A DNA stretch of 5,148 bases from CAZOZK01 sp964584245 (GTDB lineage Bacteria; Patescibacteriota; Microgenomatia; UBA1400; PJMF01), in contig CAZOZK010000072.1 in the NCBI GenBank assembly GCA_964584245.1, positions 1-5,148 on the forward strand, in the 5' to 3' direction. Numbering within the stretch: the stretch's first letter is position 1; each line of letters starts with the position of its first letter. Shown here piece by piece: positions 1 to 5,019 of the stretch. The position numbers and the translations under genes are program-made. The notes below the pieces were generated by a model, which saw only the letters and a program-made list of their open reading frames with translations, did not search any database and was not told where the DNA came from.

Positions 1-519
1 CAATCCATTACTAAGTGTTCCTATTAGTTGCTCATTTGTGAGCATTGCAATTACTTCACCACCTACTTCATTTAATAGTAATTTGTCATAAACGAGATAA
101 AATATACCACGGTCAGTCATTTGTGAGCTTTCAATTATTCCTGTTTTTAGTCCACCAAGAAATTGAGTAATCCTACTACTTGGTTCATTAATATCAAGTA
201 CGAGAGGAAGGATTACCTCTCGTACTTTTAGGTTAACATCGATGTATCTGCAAACCAAACTTACTTTTACGGTAATGTTTGAGCTAATTTGATATTGATT
301 TGTTAATGTTTGTGTATGTATACATCGCAAAGTATATGAATCTGCGGCATCATTTATTGTTTTTGGAAATTGATTTTTTGTAAACTCATTCAATTGAAGC
401 TGTGAATTATTTTCTTCTGGTACGAGATTATTTGTTCTATTTGAAATAAAGAAGAATAATGCAAGTAACAATGAAATAAAACCAAATATAGAAATCACAG
501 CTAATACTCGTTTTAACAT
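1..519 (-). CDS. Unrecognised membrane-anchored protein, 3' end cut by the window
   Basis: An uninterrupted frame begins at ATG 519-517 and stays open through base 1, giving 173 residues with no stop, so the C-terminus lies outside the window. Residues about 5-26 form one strongly hydrophobic segment after a short basic start (MLKR), which predicts an N-terminal membrane anchor or uncleaved signal. The next 30 residues are Asn/Gln/Glu-rich and linker-like. From about residue 60 alternating hydrophobic residues suggest a beta-rich domain outside the membrane, with two cysteines (66 and 90) that could pair. I do not recognise a family. The ATG is 70 bases after the stop of the larger surface-protein gene on the same strand, so the two may be co-expressed, although a separate promoter is visible. 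Coding is well supported by the length of the frame and the plausible protein; function is unknown. Confidence 0.8.
   Translation of the reverse strand, partial: MLKRVLAVISIFGFISLLLALFFFISNRTNNLVPEENNSQLQLNEFTKNQFPKTINDAADSYTLRCIHTQTLTNQYQISSNITVKVSLVCRYIDVNLKVREVILPLVLDINEPSSRITQFLGGLKTGIIESSQMTDRGIFYLVYDKLLLNEVGGEVIAMLTNEQLIGTLSNGL
196..227. repeat. Perfect 12-bp inverted repeat inside the membrane-protein gene
   Basis: Arms AAGTACGAGAGG (196-207) and CCTCTCGTACTT (216-227) are exact reverse complements separated by 8 bases. On the plus strand the right arm runs into TTTT (226-229), giving a terminator-like look, but the host gene is read on the minus strand and continues through it. In the protein the region encodes part of a beta-like stretch (around VREVILPLVLD). 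Confidence 0.75.
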
Positions 520-525
520 ACAAGC

Positions 526-554
526 ATTATGGCTTATTACTCAAACAATGTAAA
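526..554 (-). promoter_or_regulatory. Candidate promoter for the left-edge gene, predicted leaderless
   Basis: Read on the minus strand, TTTACA (554-549) and CATAAT (531-526) each match the sigma-70 consensus at five of six positions and are exactly 17 bases apart. A start about seven bases after the -10 box falls on the A of the ATG at 519, so the mRNA would have essentially no leader. No Shine-Dalgarno-like sequence is seen before this ATG, which agrees. Box match and spacing are seen; activity is inferred. Confidence 0.55.
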
Positions 555-575
555 TGGAATACTTACTATAGTTTG

Positions 576-592
576 TAGTATAAAAAATACTA
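576..592. repeat. AT-only hairpin overlapping the surface-protein stop codon
   Basis: TAGTAT (576-581) and ATACTA (587-592) are reverse complements around five A residues. The repeat covers the TAG stop of the surface-protein gene. The stem has only one G-C pair per arm, and on the minus-strand transcript no T run follows it (the T run is in the loop), so it is a poor intrinsic terminator. It may only be a by-product of AT-rich sequence. Confidence 0.35.
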
Positions 593-2572
593 AGGTCTTT
601 GTAATGTTGCTATTCCATTTGTTAGGAAAAGTGGGATATCATTTGCGCTTCTTTTTATCGCTATTGGGAAATCAGGGTTATTACCTGTTTGGATAAATCC
701 ACTAGACATTACTTGCTCAAAATTAGGTACTGTATTATTACTGATGTCTTCTATATTTAGATATCTCAATACTTCATTTTCAGCATTAGTTTCTGTTCCA
801 AGATCAAATCCCGTTTCTACCAGTCTCCCTTTACAAAAATCATTGTCAATGAAATTTTCAGGATTATTATAGATCATTTCAGCTGTTACATTAGAATCAT
901 TTAAATCTTGAAGACACATATTTCGAGATGCTACAGCAAGCTGAGTTGGAGCGTCAGCGATATAATTATCGTAAGAGACGCCCGAGCCATCATCCATGCC
1001 AAATACATAACTGTTATTGCCTATTGAAAATAACATAGGGATCAGACCCATTTGACTTCTTCCTTGACTGTCTAAATATGCAGCTTCAGCGTATATGTAT
1101 ACTATCAATTTTTCTCCGTTTGGTAAGTTATATTCTCTTGTATCACTTTTGAGACCGGAAACCAGCCTCATATTAATAAGGAATCTTCCTTCACTTGCAA
1201 CAGTAGCTACATTCCATGGCATCTCAATATTTACTCCATTAACTGTTTGGACAGTTTGTTGCTCACCTGGTGCCTCAGGTCTTACATTAGCATTTGGGGT
1301 TTCAACTACTGTGTTAGTGTTAACAACATTTGCAGCTTCAGTTGGGGCAATGTTTTGAGCTGTTTCAAAAACCATTGGTGGGACCGGTGTAGATTGAACT
1401 GAAGATTCTGTTCCAGCAACAAATGTATACGTATATTCTCCTGTAGTCTCATCATAAAATGAAGCAATAAACCAAGTATTTTCTCCAATTGTGATACTAA
1501 AAGCTTTGCCGTCTAAAGTTATGCTCAACCCATCTAAACTTATGGTACTTGCGTCCTTAGCTTCTAAGGTAGCTTCTAAGATTGTCTTAAGTTCTTGAAG
1601 AGTGATTAGTGCGGGTGATGCCAGGGTCACTACTTCTCTTGCTTGTAGCACTTTATAGACATTAGTATCTATTCCCGTTACTGGTGTTGTGCGAACATTT
1701 CTTGTCTGAGCTCCATTAGTAAAAACACTTGCAGCTACTGGTAATCTGGATTCAGGGGAAGTAAATACTTCTGCCAGCATTTCTGTAGTATTTGAAGTAC
1801 CTCTATGTGCGGTCACTACCACCGCATTTTGGTTACCATTAAGATTTGGGTTACCGTTTAACCATGCGTTGTCTTGTATTTCTAAATCAGATCCTGTCAT
1901 TATATAGAAATGTGGTTCGTAACCTTCTCTAACTTGAGAAGCAATAACTGTCAAATTACCATTTTCATTTGTATAGAAAAATCTTGATGAATTATTTTCT
2001 GCTGTTCGGTTAGTTATAGCACTAACAGTTGCAGTATATGATTCAGAGTCGTCATGGTAAATAACACCATCAAATCGTAATGTTATGCTACCATCTTGCA
2101 CTGTTAGAGCGATTTGTTCTAGGAAGGACTCTAATTGATGTTCATTAGGTTTCTCGTGTTGTAAATCTAGTCCACGACCACCAATTATTACCGCACCGTC
2201 CTGAATAGTGAGAGAAAGTGTATGCTCTCCGTTGCCTTGGATGGCTTCATTAACTTGGTCTTTTAAACCAACGTTTAGTGCCTCAATAACTATCCGAGAT
2301 GTTTGAGGAGCAAGAATTTCAGTTGCCAATTGTTGGTTGGTTTCTAATACAATTCCAGTATAATTTCCGTCAACATTTGCCTGTGTCCCATAATCAGGTG
2401 TATCAGTATTATGAAGTATAATGTTTTTTGGAGCTGAATCTTCTTGAGCTATAACTGGTTTGCTTTCGCCATATAAAGCGGCAATTATTAGTCCAGCAAT
2501 AGGACCTCCTACTTGGAGTAATCTTTCTTTAGATGGAAGAAATCTTCTTCTATTTTCTTGTTTTGCACTCAT
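590..2572 (-). CDS. Large exported or membrane-anchored surface protein, family not recognised
   Basis: This codes for 660 residues from ATG 2572-2570 to TAG 592-590. A longer frame opens at TTG 2620, but the extra 16 residues are basic/Trp-rich and no ribosome site precedes them; the ATG has the weak purine run GAAAAGA before it, so I chose it. The N-terminus has RRRFL (8-12), resembling a twin-arginine signal, then a hydrophobic stretch (21-35) and a possible cleavage site after VIA (42). The body is Thr/Asn/Ser-rich with amphipathic beta strands. A helix-plus-strand unit seems duplicated at about 146-185 and 327-386, sharing LExxLE-like, SIT-L-DG-like and D-D/E-S/T-x-x-Y-T-x-T elements. 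Residues about 388-443 form a Pro/Thr/Val/Asn/Glu linker. The C-terminal domain (about 445-660) holds the only two cysteines (553, 580), possibly a disulfide. It is likely outside the cell membrane. No enzymatic motif is seen, so an adhesin-like or structural role is only a guess. Confidence 0.85.
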   Translation of the reverse strand: MSAKQENRRRFLPSKERLLQVGGPIAGLIIAALYGESKPVIAQEDSAPKNIILHNTDTPDYGTQANVDGNYTGIVLETNQQLATEILAPQTSRIVIEALNVGLKDQVNEAIQGNGEHTLSLTIQDGAVIIGGRGLDLQHEKPNEHQLESFLEQIALTVQDGSITLRFDGVIYHDDSESYTATVSAITNRTAENNSSRFFYTNENGNLTVIASQVREGYEPHFYIMTGSDLEIQDNAWLNGNPNLNGNQNAVVVTAHRGTSNTTEMLAEVFTSPESRLPVAASVFTNGAQTRNVRTTPVTGIDTNVYKVLQAREVVTLASPALITLQELKTILEATLEAKDASTISLDGLSITLDGKAFSITIGENTWFIASFYDETTGEYTYTFVAGTESSVQSTPVPPMVFETAQNIAPTEAANVVNTNTVVETPNANVRPEAPGEQQTVQTVNGVNIEMPWNVATVASEGRFLINMRLVSGLKSDTREYNLPNGEKLIVYIYAEAAYLDSQGRSQMGLIPMLFSIGNNSYVFGMDDGSGVSYDNYIADAPTQLAVASRNMCLQDLNDSNVTAEMIYNNPENFIDNDFCKGRLVETGFDLGTETNAENEVLRYLNIEDISNNTVPNFEQVMSSGFIQTGNNPDFPIAIKRSANDIPLFLTNGIATLQRP

Positions 2573-2601
2573 AATATCTTTTCTAGTCCATTGCCATCGT
2601 T

Positions 2602-2629
2602 GCAATAGTATTGCGGGCAATAGGCCTAT
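2602..2629. promoter_or_regulatory. Operator-like palindrome cluster upstream of the surface-protein gene
   Basis: Three interleaved half-sites run GCAATA (2602-2607), TATTGC (2609-2614) and GCAATA (2617-2622), forming two overlapping inverted repeats with spacers of one and two bases. The 10-bp perfect palindrome ATAGGCCTAT (2620-2629) overlaps the last of them. The cluster lies 30-57 bases upstream of the ATG at 2572, a place where a repressor or a leader hairpin could act. The symmetry is seen directly; regulator binding is inferred. Confidence 0.4.
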
Positions 2630-2722
2630 ATTTTTTGCTAAATTGCGTCTTTACGCGACTTAACTTTAAAATTATGTTACGCATAGTATAAGCCTATAAT
2701 ATCAAAAAAGAAATATGTAATA

Positions 2723-2753
2723 AGTATGTAGGCATACTACTCTTACAAGAGTA
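2723..2753. repeat. Two adjoining short inverted repeats in the intergenic region
   Basis: AGTATG (2723-2728) pairs with CATACT (2733-2738) across four bases. TACTCTT (2738-2744) pairs with AAGAGTA (2747-2753) across two bases, sharing T2738 with the first repeat. Neither has the GC-rich stem plus T run of a terminator, so protein-binding sites are at least as likely as RNA hairpins. Confidence 0.4.
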
Positions 2754-2795
2754 TTACACCTTCTTATTTTGAGTGCAACAGGCATCCTAAAATAA

Positions 2796-2816
2796 CCATA
2801 TCCACTTCCATATCCA
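2796..2816. repeat. Short tandem repeat CCATATCCA, 12-bp period
   Basis: CCATATCCA occurs at 2796-2804 and again exactly at 2808-2816, separated by CTT. It lies in a stretch (2783-2856) with a single G on the plus strand. The role is unknown; two copies of nine bases could be a direct-repeat binding site or a small local duplication. Confidence 0.45.
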
Positions 2817-2861
2817 TCTCTATCTTAAGTCCCAATTTCTCCCAACTCAATAATTAGCTAG

Positions 2862-2889
2862 TTGGTTCTTTTGAACCATCCAGTATAAT
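2862..2889 (+). promoter_or_regulatory. Promoter of the first deoxyribosyltransferase-like gene
   Basis: A perfect TATAAT (2884-2889) is preceded at 16 bases by TTGGTT (2862-2867), which keeps the TTG of the -35 consensus. Transcription should start near 2896, one or two bases before the ATG at 2898, so the message would be leaderless or nearly so. GGAG at 2890-2893 could serve as a ribosome site only if transcription starts earlier, and its four-base spacing to ATG is short. Confidence 0.6.
2863..2878. promoter_or_regulatory. Inverted repeat between -35 and -10, candidate operator
   Basis: TGGTTC (2863-2868) and GAACCA (2873-2878) are exact reverse complements around TTTT. The repeat overlaps the -35 box and fills most of the spacer, five bases short of the -10 box, so any protein bound here would block RNA polymerase. 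The downstream gene encodes a protein ending in a ribbon-helix-helix-like domain, a type that commonly binds such short palindromes and represses its own promoter; autoregulation is inferred. Confidence 0.45.
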
Positions 2890-2897
2890 GGAGCCGT

Positions 2898-3500
2898 ATG
2901 AACATCTTTTTTTCAGGTTCACTCTACGGTAAAAAGAAATACGCTGATCGCTACAAGAAAATTGTGGATATTGTGGAGCAAAATGGCCACCATATTATTG
3001 CTGATCATATTCTCAACACCTCACACGAGGAAATTCAGAATCGCCCTGCTCGAGATGATGCCAAACAATTCAAGAAAATTTTAGAATCCATCAAACGAAG
3101 CGAAGCATTGTTTGTCGAGCTCTCCCACCCAAGTTCGAGTGCGGGATTTTTCATTGCCCAAGCACTAAATCTTGGCAAGCCAGTGGTGATTTTCTTTGCA
3201 GGAGAGGAAGAGCCTCATCTTCTTAAGAGTTTGGAGTTGCTCAGCGAAAAACTCGCCGTTGTGCGCTACAACGACACATTGGATTTGGACACTGAGGTCC
3301 CGCTCATGCTCGATTTTGTGGCTGAGGCGCAGGACACGCGATTCAACTTTTTTGTCACGCCTGATATTGCTAGCTATCTTGATTGGGTTTCCAAAGAACG
3401 CCGAATCCCCCGCTCCGTGTACCTTCGCCGTTTGATCGACGAGGACATGAACCAAAACCAAGATTATCTCGAGAATGATGCTCAGTCAGAGCAAGATTAA
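2898..3500 (+). CDS. Nucleoside 2-deoxyribosyltransferase/DNPH1-like domain fused to ribbon-helix-helix, catalytic Glu missing
   Basis: Two hundred residues. The N-terminal part follows the nucleoside 2-deoxyribosyltransferase/DNPH1 pattern: MNIFFSGSLYGKKKY (1-15, phosphate-loop-like first strand), GHHI (30-34), SEALFVELSHPSSSAG (68-83) and GKPVVIFF (93-100). In DNPH1 this fold cleaves the N-glycosidic bond of deoxynucleotides, using a Glu in the motif G-Y-E and an Asp further upstream. Here the Glu position is Phe85 (GFF) and the Asp position is hydrophobic (about Ile61), so catalysis is doubtful; ligand binding is still possible. Residues about 147-184 read as a strand (RFNFFV), helix, turn (RIP) and second helix (SVYLRRLIDEDM), like a CopG/Arc-type ribbon-helix-helix DNA-binding domain. 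An acidic tail (185-200) follows. Paralogues lie at 4370 and 5020. It has its own promoter with an overlapping palindrome. Base composition is clearly less AT-rich than the methyltransferase gene that follows. Fold assignment is fairly sure, function is not. Confidence 0.85.
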   Translation: MNIFFSGSLYGKKKYADRYKKIVDIVEQNGHHIIADHILNTSHEEIQNRPARDDAKQFKKILESIKRSEALFVELSHPSSSAGFFIAQALNLGKPVVIFFAGEEEPHLLKSLELLSEKLAVVRYNDTLDLDTEVPLMLDFVAEAQDTRFNFFVTPDIASYLDWVSKERRIPRSVYLRRLIDEDMNQNQDYLENDAQSEQD

Positions 3501-3527
3501 TTTTTTGATTTGGACATTTTTCAAGGC

Positions 3528-3538
3528 AGCAATTTGCT
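3528..3538. repeat. Short palindrome after the first paralogue
   Basis: AGCAATTTGCT is a perfect inverted repeat (AGCAA and TTGCT around one T) in the gap before the methyltransferase promoter. It shares the GCAA/TTGC half-sites of the cluster at 2602-2622. Short and AT-rich, so chance is possible. No terminator is seen in this gap: the six T at 3501-3506 follow no stem. Confidence 0.3.
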
Positions 3539-3581
3539 ATTTAGCTTGATTTATCCTCCTTTGTTACTCATCTGATAAGTA

Positions 3582-3609
3582 TTGCCCTTCAAAAATTATC
3601 GGGTATTAT
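3582..3609 (+). promoter_or_regulatory. Candidate promoter for the methyltransferase gene
   Basis: TTGCCC (3582-3587) and TATTAT (3604-3609) are 16 bases apart and resemble -35 and -10 boxes. The expected start near 3616 gives a leader of about 20 bases to ATG 3636, containing a purine-rich ribosome site. This also explains why the frame appears open from TTG 3582: that TTG would belong to the -35 box and not be a start codon. Confidence 0.45.
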
Positions 3610-3616
3610 TTGGTGA

Positions 3617-3632
3617 TAAGGAAAATAAAGGA
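3617..3632 (+). promoter_or_regulatory. Purine-rich ribosome binding site supporting ATG 3636
   Basis: TAAGGA (3617-3622) and AAAGGA (3627-3632) precede ATG 3636 at 13 and 3 bases. Neither is ideally spaced, but nothing comparable precedes the alternative TTG at 3582, so they favour the ATG. Confidence 0.45.
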
Positions 3633-3635
3633 AAA

Positions 3636-4373
3636 ATGTCATTTAGCAGAGATATAGTCTATTTAGATGATCAATTTGCTTTAACAGGCGAATATCAAGC
3701 AATCACCAAGAAGTATTATGAGTCTATGGTTCTATACTATGTAAAGCTTTTTGAATTTTCACTTAAAATGTTAGAAAGACCTTGGAATGACTACTTAAAA
3801 AAATTTATCGATTATTTACTAAAAAACACAAAGGATAAAAAGGTTTTATTTTTCGGTTCAGGTGCTGGAAGAGATGCTTTAATGGTGTCACAACATGGCT
3901 TCATACCATATTTGGTGGATGCTTCGCAGGAAATGTTAGCAATATCCAAAAGAGTCGTAATTAATGGTAAATATTATAATGAGGATATGAATGCATATCT
4001 TCAAAGGATAGTTGAACTAAATGAAGAAAAGTTTATTGGTGTTCTGAATGAAAGTGCAGCCCAACATTTAAATAAGACTGATGTGTACAGACAAGTAGGT
4101 TTAGTGAAAGAAGTTTTACAAGAAGGGGGCATTTTTCTTATAGGTTTAAAATCAGCACCTGATAGGTACAAAGAGGTCGGTCCAATCTATAGTATTACTG
4201 AAGGTGAAGGGACAAGGTATTTTGTATCATGGACTCAAAAAGAAATCTTAGAATTGATTAGTTTTGCAAAAAGTATCGGTTTGCATGTTATCTCGATTGT
4301 CGATACACCTCATTTAGCATCAAACGTAGGTACGCCAAATTTTACTAGGTTATTTTTTAGTTTATCCTCATGA
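3636..4373 (+). CDS. Class I SAM-dependent methyltransferase, substrate unknown
   Basis: From ATG 3636 the protein has 245 residues; a TTG start at 3582 would add 18 Lys-rich residues without a ribosome site. After a helical N-terminal lid (about 20-65) come the class I methyltransferase elements: motif I VLFFGSGAGRDAL (70-82, the SAM-binding G-x-G-x-G region), the acidic end of strand two in LVDAS (93-97, Asp95), NEDMN (115-119), the motif IV region LNESAAQHLN (137-146), and LQEGGIFLIGLK (161-172) as post-motif strand and turn. The end, TRYFVSWTQKEILELI (193-208) then IGLHVISI, is typical of small-molecule-type Methyltransf_11/25 proteins, with no DNA-methylase DPPY/NPPF motif. The gene is visibly more AT-rich than the paralogues on both sides, suggesting separate acquisition. 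Its TGA stop overlaps the next start as ATGA (4370-4373), indicating translational coupling. Methyltransferase activity is well supported; the substrate cannot be read. Confidence 0.88.
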   Translation: MSFSRDIVYLDDQFALTGEYQAITKKYYESMVLYYVKLFEFSLKMLERPWNDYLKKFIDYLLKNTKDKKVLFFGSGAGRDALMVSQHGFIPYLVDASQEMLAISKRVVINGKYYNEDMNAYLQRIVELNEEKFIGVLNESAAQHLNKTDVYRQVGLVKEVLQEGGIFLIGLKSAPDRYKEVGPIYSITEGEGTRYFVSWTQKEILELISFAKSIGLHVISIVDTPHLASNVGTPNFTRLFFSLSS

Positions 4374-4924
4374 AAATATACTTCTCGGCAGCTTTGGCGC
4401 AGAAAAAGCAGTTTGGGAAGCAGTATCAACAGATTGTCACTTACTTAGAGGCGCAGGGCCATCAAGTATTGCAGGATACAACTACAACTAGTCTCAAGAC
4501 CGCCGTCAAGAAATCGGACAAAGAACGCGTGGCGTATTACAGCCAAGTGGTTAAGTGGATCAAAACTGCAGATCTGGTTGTGGTAGAAGTTTCGTTCCCC
4601 TCTACCCTGCACATTGGCCATGAGATTTCGCTTGCGCTAGAACAATCAAAGCCGGTCATCGCGTTATTTCATCAGAATTATGAGCCGTCTTTTTTTTTGG
4701 GACTTTCTCACGAATTGATCAACTGGCAGCCTTACGACGCGAGTTGTCTAGACACAGTACTTGAGAGGGGTTTGCGTTTTGCCACCCATCATTTGCTAGT
4801 TCGTTACAACGTTTCTTTGCCTGCACGGATGTATCACCACTTAGAAAAATGCGCGACAAAGTATAGAATGCCAAAGTCCTTTTATCTTCGCCAATTGATT
4901 GAGCAGGATATGGCTGAGTGCTAA
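4370..4924 (+). CDS. Second nucleoside 2-deoxyribosyltransferase/DNPH1-like + ribbon-helix-helix protein, Glu retained
   Basis: One hundred eighty-four residues, starting inside the stop of the methyltransferase gene (ATGA). It opens with MKIYFSAALAQKKQFGKQY (1-19), then GHQV (30-33), TADLVVVEVSFPS (66-78), IGHEISLAL (82-90) and KPVIALF (94-100), the same order as DNPH1-type enzymes. Glu85 in GHE aligns with the catalytic Glu of that family by its distance to the Lys-Pro of the next strand, although one extra residue lies between Pro-Ser and it. The upstream catalytic Asp position is Val (about 60-61), so activity is possible but not assured. Residues about 142-181 form a ribbon-helix-helix-like segment: strand VRYNVSLP, helix, RMPKS turn and helix FYLRQLIEQDM. 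Arg145, Asn147 and Ser149 would face DNA by analogy with CopG; Arg and Asn match Arg148 and Asn150 of the first paralogue. Base composition resembles the first copy. Expression is probably tied to the methyltransferase. Confidence 0.87.
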   Translation: MKIYFSAALAQKKQFGKQYQQIVTYLEAQGHQVLQDTTTTSLKTAVKKSDKERVAYYSQVVKWIKTADLVVVEVSFPSTLHIGHEISLALEQSKPVIALFHQNYEPSFFLGLSHELINWQPYDASCLDTVLERGLRFATHHLLVRYNVSLPARMYHHLEKCATKYRMPKSFYLRQLIEQDMAEC

Positions 4925-4958
4925 GAATTTGCAAAAAAACTGCCGAAAATGTGCTAGA

Positions 4959-5011
4959 AATACACCACTCTGATGTATTGCTGTATAGAGTATAATTAAA
5001 AAAGTTTAATT
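4959..5011 (+). promoter_or_regulatory. Promoter region of the third paralogue with two inverted repeats
   Basis: A perfect TATAAT (4991-4996) lies 23 bases before ATG 5020, giving a leader of about 17 bases with a weak GGAAA (5012-5016). No good -35 box is seen at normal spacing. AATACA (4959-4964) pairs with TGTATT (4974-4979) around nine bases, where the -35 should be. AATTAAA (4994-5000) pairs with TTTAATT (5005-5011) around four bases and overlaps the -10 box. A palindrome over the -10 repeats the layout at the first paralogue, though the bases differ. The gap 4925-5019 contains no gene or clear terminator. Confidence 0.45.
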
Positions 5012-5019
5012 GGAAACAT

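Larger units (their letters stand above)
2573..2897. other. Divergent intergenic region with promoters and palindromes, no gene seen
   Basis: These 325 bases separate the leftward surface-protein gene from the rightward deoxyribosyltransferase-like gene. I find no tRNA-like cloverleaf, no CRISPR repeat and no convincing short open frame. It holds a palindrome cluster next to the leftward gene (2602-2629), two adjoining short palindromes (2723-2753), a G-poor stretch with a 12-bp tandem repeat (2783-2856) and a promoter for the rightward gene (2862-2889). A clear promoter for the leftward gene could not be placed: TATACT (2690-2685 on the minus strand) is a possible -10 box but lacks a good -35. 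Confidence 0.7.

Noticed and set aside
216..230. Intrinsic terminator on the plus strand from the 12-bp stem plus TTTT
   Set aside because: No plus-strand gene leads into it within the window and the T run is only four long, so I list it as a repeat.
1095..1358. Open frame on the plus strand opposite the surface-protein gene
   Set aside because: It lies wholly antisense to a well-supported gene and its protein looks like no natural domain.
2573..2620. TTG start at 2620 for the surface-protein gene
   Set aside because: It would add 16 residues with Trp/Arg content unlike a signal peptide, overlaps the palindrome cluster, and has no ribosome site; ATG 2572 gives a proper signal-like N-terminus.
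3165..3461. Open frame on the minus strand opposite the first paralogue, and a plus-strand one at 3196-3435
   Set aside because: Both are overlapped by a gene with clear family motifs; their translations lack recognisable structure.
3554..3560. TCCTCCT, resembling an anti-Shine-Dalgarno sequence
   Set aside because: Seven bases in an AT-rich gap with no matching context; chance is the simplest explanation.
3582..3635. TTG start at 3582 for the methyltransferase
   Set aside because: No ribosome site precedes it, the extra residues are unlike the family, and the TTG fits better as part of a -35 box.
3636..4373. DNA methyltransferase of a restriction-modification system
   Set aside because: No DPPY/NPPF-type motif or target-recognition region is seen and no endonuclease gene is adjacent; the motifs fit a small-molecule-type class I enzyme.
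2898..4924. Classical toxin-antitoxin pair, because of the ribbon-helix-helix tails
   Set aside because: The tails are fused to 140-residue nucleotide-binding-type domains and no small toxin gene is adjacent; a fused regulator or enzyme fits better.
4719..4934. Open frame on the minus strand opposite the end of the second paralogue
   Set aside because: Antisense to the conserved ribbon-helix-helix coding segment, with no support of its own.
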